Assembly: GCA_034336665.1 (NCBI GenBank)
Contig: CM067576.1
Span: forward strand, 13,197,385 to 13,261,384
Length of the DNA: 64,000 bases
Direction: 5' to 3'
From: Luscinia megarhynchos
Taxonomy: Eukaryota > Chordata > Aves > Passeriformes > Turdidae
Shown: piece by piece, positions 24,003-35,800 of the stretch
Position numbering within the stretch: the first letter of the stretch is position 1
How the letters are laid out: every line of letters begins with the position of its first letter
Notes under the pieces: model-generated
The model's database searches: none
The model's input: only the letters and a program-made list of their open reading frames with translations
What the model was told of the DNA's origin: nothing
Program-made: the position numbers and the translations under genes

Positions 24003-25020
24003 TGCTAGAAAATCCGTCAGTGTGGACTCCAGTGGCACAGCAAAAGGAGTCCCAGCAGGGTGTGTGACTCCTGTGCCCAGCACACCCCCCAGAGCTGACA
24101 GACGTGTGGCAGCTCTGCCCACGTCAGCAGCCCCCTGTGCCAAACTGCTCCCCCAGCTCTGACAGTGACACTGTCCCCTCCACACGGGCCTTGCATCCAG
24201 GTTTTGGCAAAACTGCAGATTTGTATCCTGTTACAAAGCCAAAACATTTTAGTAACTGCAGGAGTTCACTTATAAAATCTGTATAGTTTGGGTTTGTGCC
24301 CTTCATAATTTTTTCTCTGTACATATAGGTTTTTATCAACTGAAGCTTTTTGAAAGAATATCTCACTTGACTGGACTTGTGGGTAAGACAATCATGGGGC
24401 AGTTCAGACATCTGCATTATTCCATTTTCTGTCAGGAATCCAAAAAATCTGCTCAAAACACAGATGGCTATTTCCCTGTCATCATCCACCTCCTCCGCTG
24501 ATCTCCTCACCATTTCAACCACATTTCTGTCAGTATCCCTGAGTGGGGACGTTTTGCACCTTCTATTTTCAGGGAAAGAGCTGCAAGCTGCTCAGTGAGG
24601 GTGTTTTGGTGGTGGGTGAGACAGTCCTGGGCAGACAGCACTGCTGGGTGACTGCCTTGGCCTCGGGGTACTGCAGGCACAATGTCATAAATACATCACA
24701 GGTCCTCCCAGGCCTGGTGCCATGAGGACAGCATGACAAAAATAGCTTGCAGGGATTCTGTCCCCACATTCCAGTCTTGCATGGCAGCAGCCACACAGCA
24801 GTAGAAACACTGGAGCCAGAGCTTGCCTATGCAGGTTAGTGGTTGCACTGCAGGGGAGACTGCTGGGTAAATCATAACCCCAGAAGAGATGGGAATCTCT
24901 GTCTACACAAAGCAAATGACACCATTGCTCCTCCAGTCTCATCCTCCCCCATGGGCCACGTAGCCTCACTTCATGCAGCCGTGTCAAGGGGTCAAAAAGC
25001 CATTTCATAAAGGGCTCCAT
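24003..25020 (-). pseudogene. Possible broken coding relic, parent gene unknown
   Basis: On the minus strand, a sequence with protein-like character is split over several frames. A 111-codon frame starts at 25,020. In a second frame a stretch has helix-like composition (around residues SLQAIFVMLSSWHQAWEDL, then a stop). A 132-codon frame (24,522-24,124) opens MVEMVRRSAEEVDDDREIAI and continues CVLSRFFGFLTENG. The charged, leucine-rich pattern suggests amphipathic helices, loosely like HEAT or maestro-type helical repeats, which are amplified in birds. That family link is only an impression. Stops and phase changes between segments argue for a pseudogene or for chance. No introns, poly-A tail or target-site duplication are evident. 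A protein search of the three frames would decide. Confidence 0.3.
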
Positions 25021-26639
25021 AGGCTTTGAACCTAGAAAAGGCCATAAAGAATATTATGTTACCACCATTCCTTTCTGTTTCTGCTATTCAAATTGAGGCA
25101 AAATGTCAATTCTTCTTTGCTGGATCTAGCTTAGCAAAGTTAAAGCCAGTTCTGGATGTATCTTGACCATGAATGGGAAGTCCCTCTGTGACACCTCTGG
25201 TATAAACACCAGGACAGTGACTGCCACCAACTCCTCTACATCTTGGTACAGTTACTTGTGTAATCAGCTACTCACTCTTAATCTTTCTACTTCCCTCTTC
25301 ATTCCTATATGTACTTCTTCACCTCCTCCAACTAGTTTTTTCAAAATAAAAAACTTTGTTCTTGGCAAAGCATCCCATAAGAATTATCCACTGACTGGGG
25401 CTTGTGGCTAACAGAACATCACAGAAAATTATCTGAATAATTCCATGTACCTGACACCAGCAGAAGGCTAGAGATCCATTAGATCAGGAGAGAGACATGA
25501 TGTATTTCAAGAAATTTTGGACTGCTAATTTTAATGTGTCAGTAAGCATACATGAATGCTGAAAATGAAATTATTCTTAACTGTTGTTAAGCCAACAACA
25601 ATGCAAAAAACTATGTTTAAAGATGAGCTTTTTTGGTTCTTTGCTGCACCCTACACTGCTGCACCTGAAACAACAAGAACCTGGGGTATTTTCCCAGTTG
25701 GCAGTGCAACTGTGAGAGAAAAGATCACACAGACTTTCTGTTCTTCAGAAAAGTTGGATTTAAATAGATACTCAACATTTCTGACTCTGAACAAAGAACT
25801 TGTTACAGAAGTAAAAAGCAATATCCTAAAATTGGGGCACAAAATTCTGCTTCACAAAAATTAACAAGCATAACATCAATACAGATAAAAGTTGTACCTG
25901 AACACATTACACACATGTAGGGTTTTAGTGCAAAAACTTATAAATTCCTATTTTCAACAGTTCTGTAGATTCCTATCTGAGTCCCACATGTGAGGGTATC
26001 CTATTTGAAAACAGAAGCAGGGAAAAAAAATACTCCTTTCCAGAATTTATATATGCACCATATACCATTAAAACAGAAAGACACAATAAATTGACTTTAT
26101 TAGTGGGAAACCTAGAATTTTTTTAGGACAACAAAAGGGCAATAACATTTCAGTCATTGGGAAATATGAATGTTTCTGAAAAATATACTGCAATATATGT
26201 ATTAAAAGTAGAGAGAGGTGATCTATCTCCTTCCAGACAGATTATTCTGATTTTCAAGGACAGAGAACTGAGACTTTATTCCTTCAGTTTACACACACAC
26301 CTTTGTCAGAAATAATAACTCCACTTCAAAGGCAAGAAGTTTCAAAGTGCTTAATTATGTGGCCTCTAACACGTCATGCTGATTGAATTCATACGATCTT
26401 ACATATTTGGGCATCAGAAGCCCTTTATTTTTTCTTAATTAGAAACATAGATTCAATGCAACTTGCCAAGAAAATAAATTAAATCCATATACATCACCTC
26501 TGAGCAATAGCCCTGATTGAACAGGACTGTTTAAATCTCTGTGGTTGGCAGTGTTCATCAGTGAATTTGTTTACAAAGTGGAAAGAATGAGATGCTGTCA
26601 AGGAATGAAAAATAAAAGCTAGATTTCTCAGGAAGGAGA

Positions 26640-26930
26640 CATCCGTCTTTTTCTATTTGCAAATGCTGACGAGCAGGGTTTAAGGAGGGCTAATGTCATC
26701 CATTCATCTTAATTAAAGAGTTAATTGCTCGTGTATCCGGGTTTGGTTAGCTGATCCTAGCAACATGAAAAGCGTTTGCTTCCATGTGTTTTATTGACCG
26801 CTGTAATGACATCATCAGCACGGCGCAGGATTTATTCCTGCTCAGCCTGAACTCGTAACTCTAACACAGAACTTTAATAGCCTCCTACATGATAAAACTT
26901 GCGGGAACCAAGGAGTTCTTTAGCGTGGCA
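26640..26930. promoter_or_regulatory. Candidate conserved non-coding enhancer-like element
   Basis: Seen directly: CTTAATTAAAGAGTTAATTG (paired homeodomain-type TTAATTAA and TTAATTG sites), GGTTAGCTGATCCTAGCAAC, TTTTATTGACC (CDX/HOX-like) and TGACATCATCAGCA (CRE/ATF-like TGACATCA overlapping a MAF half-site). It also holds several CpGs (ATCCGGG, ACCGCTG, CACGGCGCAGG, TTGCGGG) in an otherwise CpG-poor neighbourhood. Retained CpGs and packed motifs are typical of ancient developmental enhancers. The regulatory role is an inference. Short motifs of this kind also occur by chance in AT-rich DNA. Confidence 0.35.
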
Positions 26931-27409
26931 CAGAATACCGAGAGGTCTGTTCAGACCCTGTTCCAATGTCTCAGTTCAGCTGTCATTGAAGTATTACTTC
27001 AAAGTCTAGAGTCACGAAGATAAGTAAAAAGTAATTTTAAAGACTAGTTCTCGGCAAATGTATGTATGGAAATAGCATAAACCATTGAAAAATCGCATAT
27101 CAAATGGAAGCAAGAGACTTATTACTATTCAGTTTTTCCCATCTGCAGTCATAGTCAAGTAAGCACTGACACAATAACAGACAGGTGAGGTTCAGAGCAT
27201 ATTCTAGGGATTAATCACCAATTTGGTTTAGTCCTGTTTTTTACAACACATAGAGGGGAAACTCAGATCTAAAGAAAGACCAGTTAACTAACTAGAAAGC
27301 CTCTGAGGTTTTTCTCTACAATGTCTTTAACATTTACTGCAATTCCTGATGTTATTTCTTAAAGATTCTTCACAAATATTAAATTAAATTTTACACAAGA
27401 GGAAAATGG

Positions 27410-27434
27410 ACTAGTACTTTGGAAAAGTACTAGT
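27410..27434. repeat. Perfect 10-bp stem hairpin, 5-nt loop
   Basis: ACTAGTACTT (27,410-27,419), loop TGGAA, then AAGTACTAGT (27,425-27,434). The arms are exact reverse complements. There is no T-run or gene context to suggest a terminator-like role. Confidence 0.85.
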
Positions 27435-28540
27435 GCTTTTTGATTGATCAACTATGTGGTACTTAAAAATTAAATAAGAGAATCCATTACAAACCATAAT
27501 ACATTGTATTCGCTTATCCTGGTAATGAGTCTTCATAACTGATCTATTCATGTTCTGCTCCTTCAGGGGATCAATTTCTGTTGCTAATAACACCCATAAC
27601 TTACACAAGGGGTGGAACCAACTTCTAAGAAGCACCACACACCAAACATAACTCACTGTAACACAGGCACACTTGCTGTGGGCACGACACTATGTTTGGG
27701 AGCAGCCCCAGGGTAGCTCCTGTGCACTCTCCTGAAATCTCTAGAAGATGCTAGAATGCTGTGATGAGGTGCTACAGCTCATCTAGTTTTATTTACTCAG
27801 TGAACTTCACTTTGAGGGGGATTTTTATGCAGTTTAGGCTTTTCAGAGCAGTTTAGACTGGTTCAGAGACCAATACTGGCTCCTGTGCTTTCTCTGACAG
27901 ACAGAAGTTTTATACCGGGAGTTCCATGCTTGCTCAGAAGTCTTTATGTAAAATACAATTTTAAAATATCTAATAACCTCTGTATTATAGGAACACAAAA
28001 ATGCATTGCCCCTCCCATGGCATGGCATCAGGCAGTCCAGGACACAGAACTGAGTATGGTGCATTGGGCTCGTGTTACCAGGACACGGTAGCCAGCCCAG
28101 AAGAGGAACCAGTCTGCCTGATGCTGCCCCCGACCCAACCAGCCCTGCTGAGAAGGATCCTGCTGCAGAAGCTGCTCTCCTTTGGGGTCTCCAGCACGAT
28201 GCCAATGTTGCTCAGGGACACTCCTGCAGCCAGACCTCTACAATGATACAGGAGTGTGTCATGGATAAAGGGAGCAGCACTGGGCAGCAGCAGATTTGTT
28301 GGCTGCCACCAGCTCTATAACTGTCTGCATGGGTGACCTTTAACAAGTGCTTTCAGCTCATTCTGTCCCAGTTATTCCCCAAACCAGCTGTATCTCCTCT
28401 CAGAGATACTGGGAGATTCGTTCATGGGAAGATGCTGGCTGTTGAGTTAGGCAGTGCTGTTATTTTTCAACAATTCCCTGCTGGAAAAGGCAGAACACTG
28501 TGTGGGGTTACTAACAGAGGAGAGGACAGCTGAGGCTGGA

Positions 28541-28665
28541 TGAGACTAAGGGAGTCCCAACCCTGAGCTCAACACAGGGGCTCATTCCAATCTTGAAAGA
28601 ATGCAGGGAATGGACACTCCATAGCTTCCCTGGGAAACCTGCTCCAGTGCTGGTCTAACCCCCAG
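28541..28665 (-). mobile_element. CR1 LINE 3' fragment, minus sense
   Basis: The plus strand reads as antisense CR1. GGGAGTCCCAACCCTGAGCTC corresponds to the CR1 AGTCCAACCCCCTGCTCA stretch. It then follows the body with GAATGGACACTCCATAGC, CTTCCCTGGGAAACCTGCTC and CAGTGCTGG, corresponding to GGAGACTCCACCACCTCCCTGGGCAACCTGTTCCAGTGC in the family. The piece is strongly diverged and truncated on both sides, with no coding capacity. Confidence 0.8.
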
Positions 28666-30110
28666 CACCATGACTTGACACATTCTATGTCAAGGCTCAT
28701 GGATAGGGAGAAAGTGGCCACGACAGCAGAATTTCTCACTAGAGATTAGATGTTACTCATCGTCTTTCACAGGTCTGCTCCAATTAAAAAAACCACCTTT
28801 TTGACTTGAAAATTGTTCCAGTTTTATTTACACTCTGAGAAAACTACCCATTCAATGTTTCTTCGTATACTTCAGTCTGTTTAGTGCAGAATCCCTAAGA
28901 AGAATGACAAGACTAAAAGTAATAAACTGCTCTGCCACTTGAGACCCAGTGGAACAGCATTACAGAATCCCTTTTACATCAGCCAGGGCCCAGGGGCAGC
29001 CTGACAGTGGCAGCTGCCAGGAGCCCTGAGCTCCTGAGGCATGGACACCCATCCCTGAGCTCAGAGACCCCCGTGCCACCCTGCTGCTGTGGGTGCCTCT
29101 GTGGGGTGGTGTGGTAACCATACCACGTCAGAGCCTTCAAACCATCCCAGATACCTCCCAAGATATTAAACATACAGGTTGGTGGCCTTGGAAACACTTT
29201 TAAGTAACTGGAACTTTTTTATTAATTTGAAGTCACATCTGTTATCTCCGTTTGTTTTCTCATGCCTATGCATAAACTACAAAGCTATTTCATAAGCACT
29301 TGGAAAACCTAGAAATGTCCTTGGATGGAGACTGTGGACTAGGAGTAGTGACTGTCACTTTTGAAAGCTACTTTACATAACATTAAAACAGAATGTCATG
29401 AAAGAGAAAAGTGCAACATTTTGTTGTTCAGCGGAAACACTTTGGATAATGCTGAATTAAAATATCTAGTGACTTGTGAAGTACTTAGTTCAGTTGTTTA
29501 GCAATAACACTTTTTGATTTTTAAAGCTTCTAGAATACCTAAAATAAGCTAAGAGAAGAAAGTTTTAAAAAGTTTTCTCTAACTAGCTAAAACCACCTGC
29601 TGTAGCTTGAATCAAGTAAAAGTTCCTAAGAACAACCGCCTTCTGAGATAACACATTTTTGAATTACCACACTGTAATTTCTGTGCACAGCATCAGGCAA
29701 TGGCTACTGCACCTTCTTACAACATTACCAGCTTCCTAATAAACATGTGCATGAAGTGGAACAGGGCATACAAGTTATAATTCTTTGGCTGTGCCTGGTA
29801 ACATAAACAGGTCTGATACCATCAGAGGAAGAAGTGAGGAATTAAAGCTTCCAAAAGACTGATGTAAAGGATTGGACATGCTAAAAGAGATGGTGAAAAG
29901 AGGCTGCTAAGAAATGGAACAACATTCAGGAGAGAAGCAATAGATCCACAAATGGAAATAAACATAACCATGAGAAAATGCTTTATCAATGTAAGAGGCA
30001 CAACAGAGCTGTGAATTTCAAAATAAGCAAAAACTGTTTTTTGAAGAAAAAAATCTGCACGGTAGGTAGGACTTCAAAGACTTTACTATAACAGACAGAA
30101 ATGAACAATA

Positions 30111-30149
30111 CAAAAAATACAAAAGAGAGGCCAAAAAATACAAAAGAGA
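30111..30149. repeat. 18-bp duplication in A-rich tract
   Basis: CAAAAAATACAAAAGAGA occurs at 30,111-30,128 and again at 30,132-30,149, separated by three bases (GGC). The surrounding DNA is purine/A-rich. This is a slippage-type local duplication. Confidence 0.85.
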
Positions 30150-30756
30150 AAGAGAAAAAAAAATCCTACCAAGACCAAGATCAGCTTACTCTACACCCCT
30201 GCTATAACCATATAACCTGTTAACCACTTGATGCCTCTGCTGTGGAAGCACTTTAGTGATTACAGACAATAAATATTTCAGCACCACAGCAGTTGCTGCC
30301 TCCAGTCAGCTCTGGAGCTGCTCTCCAGCCCTGCACCCCTCGCTGCATCTCCAGCAGCTCCTGCCCTTCCCTCCCTGGCTGAAGACACAGCAGCTCCCCA
30401 GCCCCTGTCCTTCATCCCAGCCCCTGCCAGAGAATGCACAGCTGATGTGCCAGAGAGAAGCCACACAATCCCTGTGCCCTGGGTGGAAAGCCCACTCCAG
30501 ATTGCATTTCTAGTTGCAGACAATAGGAAACAATACACTCAAAAGAGGGGCACACAATAGGTAATTAAATGTCATAGTGGTTCACGGGCAGAAGATGCAG
30601 CTATTACGTGAAATACCAGTTTTCTAAGGTCAAAACCAGCTACAAAATAAAAACTTTAAGTGGATTAAAGGAAAACAGCAGGTAAAGCTATGGTTTCATG
30701 CAAAATACACTGCAGTATTCTTGTGTCTTGGTTCTGAATCATTGATAGGAGGAGGA

Positions 30757-30784
30757 TTTTTGCCACTGGCTTTTTGCCACTGGT
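30757..30784. repeat. 14-bp tandem duplication
   Basis: TTTTTGCCACTGGC is followed directly by TTTTTGCCACTGGT, with one mismatch at the last base. This is a simple tandem duplication. Confidence 0.88.
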
Positions 30785-32621
30785 TTTAGCAGAACAGACT
30801 TACTTGCTAGTAATGGACTAAAAGTTTTCTTCTTAGAAATTTCAAAATAATTTTGAATCCTGGCATAGTGGCATTGGTCTGAAGTAAGATAGCGTGAAGA
30901 AATAGAGTTTAAATGGTGCTGGGGAAGCTGAAAAAGAACTGGTTAACATGAAAAACTATACATGGAAAAAGAGATTAAGGCAAAAAAGAAAAATTGAAGT
31001 CTAATGTTATATGAAAACAAATGAAATTTTCATGGAATTCACTTTTTGATATCTTTGCTCATTGATTTCTTTTCTTTTGTTGGCTGTTTTTCCAGGCAAT
31101 AAAAGAAAAGACAGAAGACTTCCAGACAAAGGGCTTCAGAAACTTTTCACTAAGGAAATATTTATCATGATTCATACACTTCTAAATGCTTATTTCAATC
31201 CTCTTTTTCAAATCATTTTGGTAACCATTGAAAAAGCATGTATTGTTTTGCTCCAGTATATAGTAAGCTGTAAAAACCAAATTCTGTTTACAGCAGAACC
31301 AGATTTTCTATTATTTTAGACAGTCATTTTCACAGAAAAACCTTTACTTGTCATTACTAATGACATTACAACCCTCCCCAGCTGCCCCCAAGACCTAGCT
31401 GTTTTGTAGCAGACAATATTCTGACATCTTAGTTTGCAATCCCAGAAAAAGCCACGAGAACAGAAACTGTCCTGTCAGAAAAAAAAAACGGCTTCAGAAG
31501 CTGGTAAATATATCACATTTCTATGGCGACGTGATCAAAATCAGAATGTTTGAATCAAGAGTTGCCTGCTTAGTGATTAATTGCAGATGTCAATACCAAG
31601 AGGTACCTGCAAGGCAATTAGCACTGTACTTGCCTAAATGTCACCACACTGTAAATACAGAATGGAAATAAATAGACAGATTTGCCTGGTGCATGTTGTT
31701 TGGATTTGGAACCGGAATCTTGGAAATGTGGTTCCTAACCAAGCCAATTTTTTATTCTGTGCTGCTGATATGCTACAAAATACTTGTCTCTCTCTTTTTT
31801 CCTGGTGTACTGGGAGGTTAGTGCCACCCCACTCTCAAATGATCCTTACTAAACAAAGCCATCATCACACTGATGAATCCCAGCAAAATGGAAAAACAAA
31901 CAAGAAGGAACGTATACAAATTTTGCAGGTAAGCTGTAAATGTTGAGACTGAGGTAGAATTTTGTTTGCTATTGGAAACCAAATTGAAAAATTTCAATAG
32001 ATGCTTTACAGTGACTGTTTACTTTTCTGTCCTTTCTGCCCCAGTTTAGAGTCACGTTAATGATAGAGAAGGGAATCACAGGCTGAGAGTTAAGGAGCAG
32101 ACAAACAGAGGCTGGTGCCACTGCTGTGAAAGACTAAATATATATTAATTACCATTGTATCTGTCAGATTGACATTTCATAGCTTAACTTGTGTAAAAGG
32201 GAAACAATAACACTGACCACCCTCCTCCACCCCTTTTGGGGATTCAGTCATGTTTTTTCAGTAGATTAAAATCTGGAAAGTAATTGTTTCTAAAGACTGG
32301 AAGGAGGGCTTTTCTTTTCATCTCATAGCCAAGATTTTATTTTTTCCAATATTTTTCTCCTTTAAACTATAACACATTAGCTGCTGGTGGCCTTTGAAAA
32401 CCAGAGGATCAGATAATGCTGGCTCTCCTTCTTTCCATCTGCTAGCCTCCATAATAAGAAAACTAATATATATATTAAATTCCTTTTTTAAAAAACTAAT
32501 TAATACAGGTGCAAGAATCTCATGACCATGAAGGATTTTGTGACAGAACTTCTCTCTTAAAGCTCATCTATAAATTTGGAAATCCTTTCCTATAAAGGTC
32601 TTTCATTAGTAGCACACGCTA

Positions 32622-32814
32622 AACAATGATCACTGCTGTACGATGAGAGACAAATTAATGAATCAAACATTACAGATTTCATCACATTCACTCATTTGCA
32701 TTTAAGCTGGTTTCCAGCTCTGTCATGCATTTGCTTTTAAACGAGCCCCTGTGGATAGTGCTGCAATGTTTGATTCATTAATTTGTTTCTCAGTGTACAG
32801 CAGTGCTCACTGTT
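32622..32814. repeat. Large imperfect palindrome: 50-bp arms, 93-bp spacer
   Basis: The left arm (32,622-32,671) and right arm (32,765-32,814) are inverted copies of equal length with 45 of 50 positions identical and no gaps. The inner 22 positions (AATGTTTGATTCATTAATTT plus two) are perfect. As a plus-strand RNA, two of the five differences would form G-U pairs, leaving three mismatches. The spacer contains an exact POU octamer ATTTGCAT (32,694-32,701) and a perfect inner hairpin AGCTGG-TTT-CCAGCT (32,705-32,719) close to the centre. It may be a folded conserved non-coding element or an ancient palindromic repeat. Some old vertebrate repeat families of the Eulor type are reported to be hairpin-like, but I cannot confirm membership. 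Confidence 0.92.
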
Positions 32815-35800
32815 CAGTATAGGGTGAAATACTTTGAAAATATTTGTTTTAACAACCTATCCTTTTTTTTTAACAAAGAAATAACAATCCTGGAGAAGGA
32901 AATGCTGGCCATTTTGCAACGCAGCCCCTGCCAAATCTCCCAGTTGCTACCCCAGCCCATCGTTATACCACTGTGATATTATCTGGATTAAATCTTCACA
33001 GCTTGCTTTCACATATTCTACAATTTCATAAAGCTTTGAGCCAGCTCTTTGGGTTGGAATTATGATGCCAAATTCAGCTCCTGGGAAGTTAAAGGTGGCT
33101 TTAAGCCTTTGCTCTCCAATGGCTGGATCAGTCCCAAGCAGTGACTTAGATCAGCCTCCCGGACGCTCGGTGACATTCTGCCACCACTGTGCCCGGTGCA
33201 CCAGCTCCTCCACACTACAGCAGAGTGGGCTGCTTGGCAAAGACATCTCTGTGAGAGCTGCAGAACTTTGGAACTGGGTTTTGGTTTGTAACAGCTTGAA
33301 TTTGGTGACCTTACAGTACGCTGAAAGCACCATCTGTTTTAGAAGAAAAGACAGGCATGTTCCCTGGCTGGTCAGTGCACAGGGATGGGTGTTTTGGTAA
33401 TTAGATGGGTGGCTGAGCTCTCAAGTGCTTGTCTGAACCTCAAATTTTATGTATTCAACTACAACATTGTTATAGGAATCATTGCTCATGTTTAATTCCA
33501 AATTAATTAATACTTATAGGTATAAAGGCACGTTGCAGCCAGGCTTTTGGCCACCTAGAGAACATGGCTCTTCTTATTTCCAGGTGGATTCAACAACACT
33601 GAATCTCCACTTGCTGGAATACAAATCCAGTGGTCACATGTGTTTTAGATGGCAGACTTAGGTGAAATTAGATCCAACCTAAGGAAATCACATAAGGTTT
33701 ATTTAAGCATAACAGATTGCTTATGTTGCCTATGAATTTCCATCACTTGTTTCTTATTCCAGACCACAGGCTAATCTCTGTGAGATAGAGATGAGGTAGA
33801 GTTTCCTTTGAGGAGGTGTTATGAAAATCAGCAGAATCCTAGTTACCTCTGCCTCAGCTCTTCCCAACAGTTGTATTTTCAGTTTTATTTATTCACTAAA
33901 TAAAACATTCATCAATGTGCAAACAAACTAATGGTCTTAAACTGCGAGTATGAAAGAGTCCTGCCATACTTCTCATTGGTATCCTTTTCATTTGAAGAAA
34001 ACTCACATATCAATTAAAGTCACCTGTTAATTAAAAGCTTGTCTGGAAAATTCCTTGTTAGTTGGAAGCAAAAGAAAGTGTAAAAACTATCTGAATGCTG
34101 GAGCTTTGAATTTTAATTACTTACTCCCAGGTTTGTTCGTGATCCCTCAGGTGTTGGCTGGGCAACAGCAAAGAACTGGAAAAAAAACCCCAAAATTATT
34201 TTGTAATTCCTGCTGTGGGGAAGAAAATGTATTGAGAAGGCTTCTAATTTTCTCTTCTTATCTTGTTTAGATTTATTCTTTATTAATGTACTTGTAAGAG
34301 TATATGCACAAAAAGAAAAATATTCTGGAAGACTACAGGCAACTACAGCGAATAATTGTTCTCTAGATTTGATATCTTTTTTTTTAATAATATGAGAATT
34401 CCTATTGTGTTTGCCTCACAATGGAGAATACAATTATAAATGAGAATAATGCTTATAAATTTGGAATAAAGGCTACAGTTTATCTCAGATCATTGATTAT
34501 ATATATGTATTAAATTTGATGTGCTGTTTACTTCATGTGCATCTAAATAGAAAAGACATTAGCAGTTTTAATAAAAACTTGGGTACTCTTAGAAATTTGA
34601 TTCCTCTGTCTAGCTACCCATATAATAATAGCTGGGGGTTTGACCATTTTCTTTCCTTTCTACATTTTTTAGAAAAATTATCTTTTTTAACACAGCAGAA
34701 TACTTCATCTAAATAAAGAGAGTCTGTAAACTAAACATGGAGGCAGGGGATAGTTTTTCTGCTTTTCCTCATTAAAATAATCACCCCCTCCAAAGTCATG
34801 ATAATTTAATAGCATGAATATTTTAGTGCCCCTCTATTAAGGATAAATATCTGAGATTCTGATTTGGATCAGCAATTTTTCTGGGCGGAAAAATAATTTT
34901 GATATTTTACAGAGGAACTCAGAGATTGCATGAGGTTTCTGATGAAACTTTAAATGTGAAAAATTTGGCCATCTCAGTCAGGTGAAGATTTACATGAATT
35001 CTCCAAGAACTGGGATAAGGACTTTCATTTTTTTTCTCAACACAAACACACACAGAGCATACATACATCTGTTTAAAAGGTTCAGTTAACAATTGAACTA
35101 CTACTCTGCAAATGGACTTGCAGGCAACTAGATGACAATAGAAAATTAAATTGAAGTAACTCTGCTCATGTTAAGTAAGTTTTCTACCTCCACACACTTA
35201 AGAGTATCAAACAAGAAAAAAAGGTCAAGAAGAACATAAATGATAAACAACTTATATACTATGTATATAAGCCAAATGTGTATGTATTGAGTGAAAATAC
35301 CAAGCAGAAACTGAACACATGTGAGTGCAACAATTCGAGTCTAGTACAGGTTGTAAGACAGTTAAAGAATCAGATGCTGCTTCAAAGTGCATTTAAGGGA
35401 CTCGTAATGTTAAACAGCCTAGATTTCTCTGGCATTAAGTCCATGATGAAAGTTTCATCATCAAATGAACAAGACTTCATGAACTGTGACTGCACAAGTC
35501 ATTTTTGGCCATTACACTCAGCTGAGTACTGCTGGTTTAGCAGTATATGTTCAGTTATGTATTCAAGCAGAGACTTTTGCTCACTGTGTTCAGCTAAAAA
35601 TTCTGAACATCGTGCAAGTCATTAATTTTAGTAGCCTTAAATGAATTAAAATATGGAAGTACATTAGGGGTGGATGAAGAATAAACCATGAGAAATTCAG
35701 TCAGTTTAAGAAAGAAAGGAAAGGTAAAAAAACCTGAAAAGCAAGCATTTTTTTTTGGAGATAAATGCTTTTCAAATGGAGACAATCTATTGTTTACTGC

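Larger units (their letters stand above)
25021..28540. other. Non-coding DNA, includes a likely regulatory block
   Basis: No gene is seen. The stretch 26,640-26,930 is unusual for its CpG content and motif density and is listed separately. A GC-richer patch at about 28,000-28,330 gives overlapping frames on both strands (120 codons minus, about 80 codons plus) with no domain. A small perfect hairpin lies at 27,410-27,434. Confidence 0.6.
28666..32621. other. AT-rich non-coding DNA, no gene seen
   Basis: The contents are a GC-richer patch at about 28,980-29,130, another at 30,290-30,510, an A-rich stretch with an 18-bp duplication at 30,111-30,149, and a 14-bp tandem duplication at 30,757-30,784. 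Splice-like signals (a pyrimidine tract ending TTTTTCCAG at 31,095 and CAG followed by GTAAGC near 31,928) are not joined by any convincing coding frame. A small CpG-bearing patch CTATGGCGACGTGATC lies at about 31,522-31,537. Confidence 0.6.

Noticed and set aside
33062..33400. 112-codon plus frame close to the large palindrome
   Set aside because: There is no recognisable domain and no splice or promoter support. The opposite strand is also open for 60 codons.
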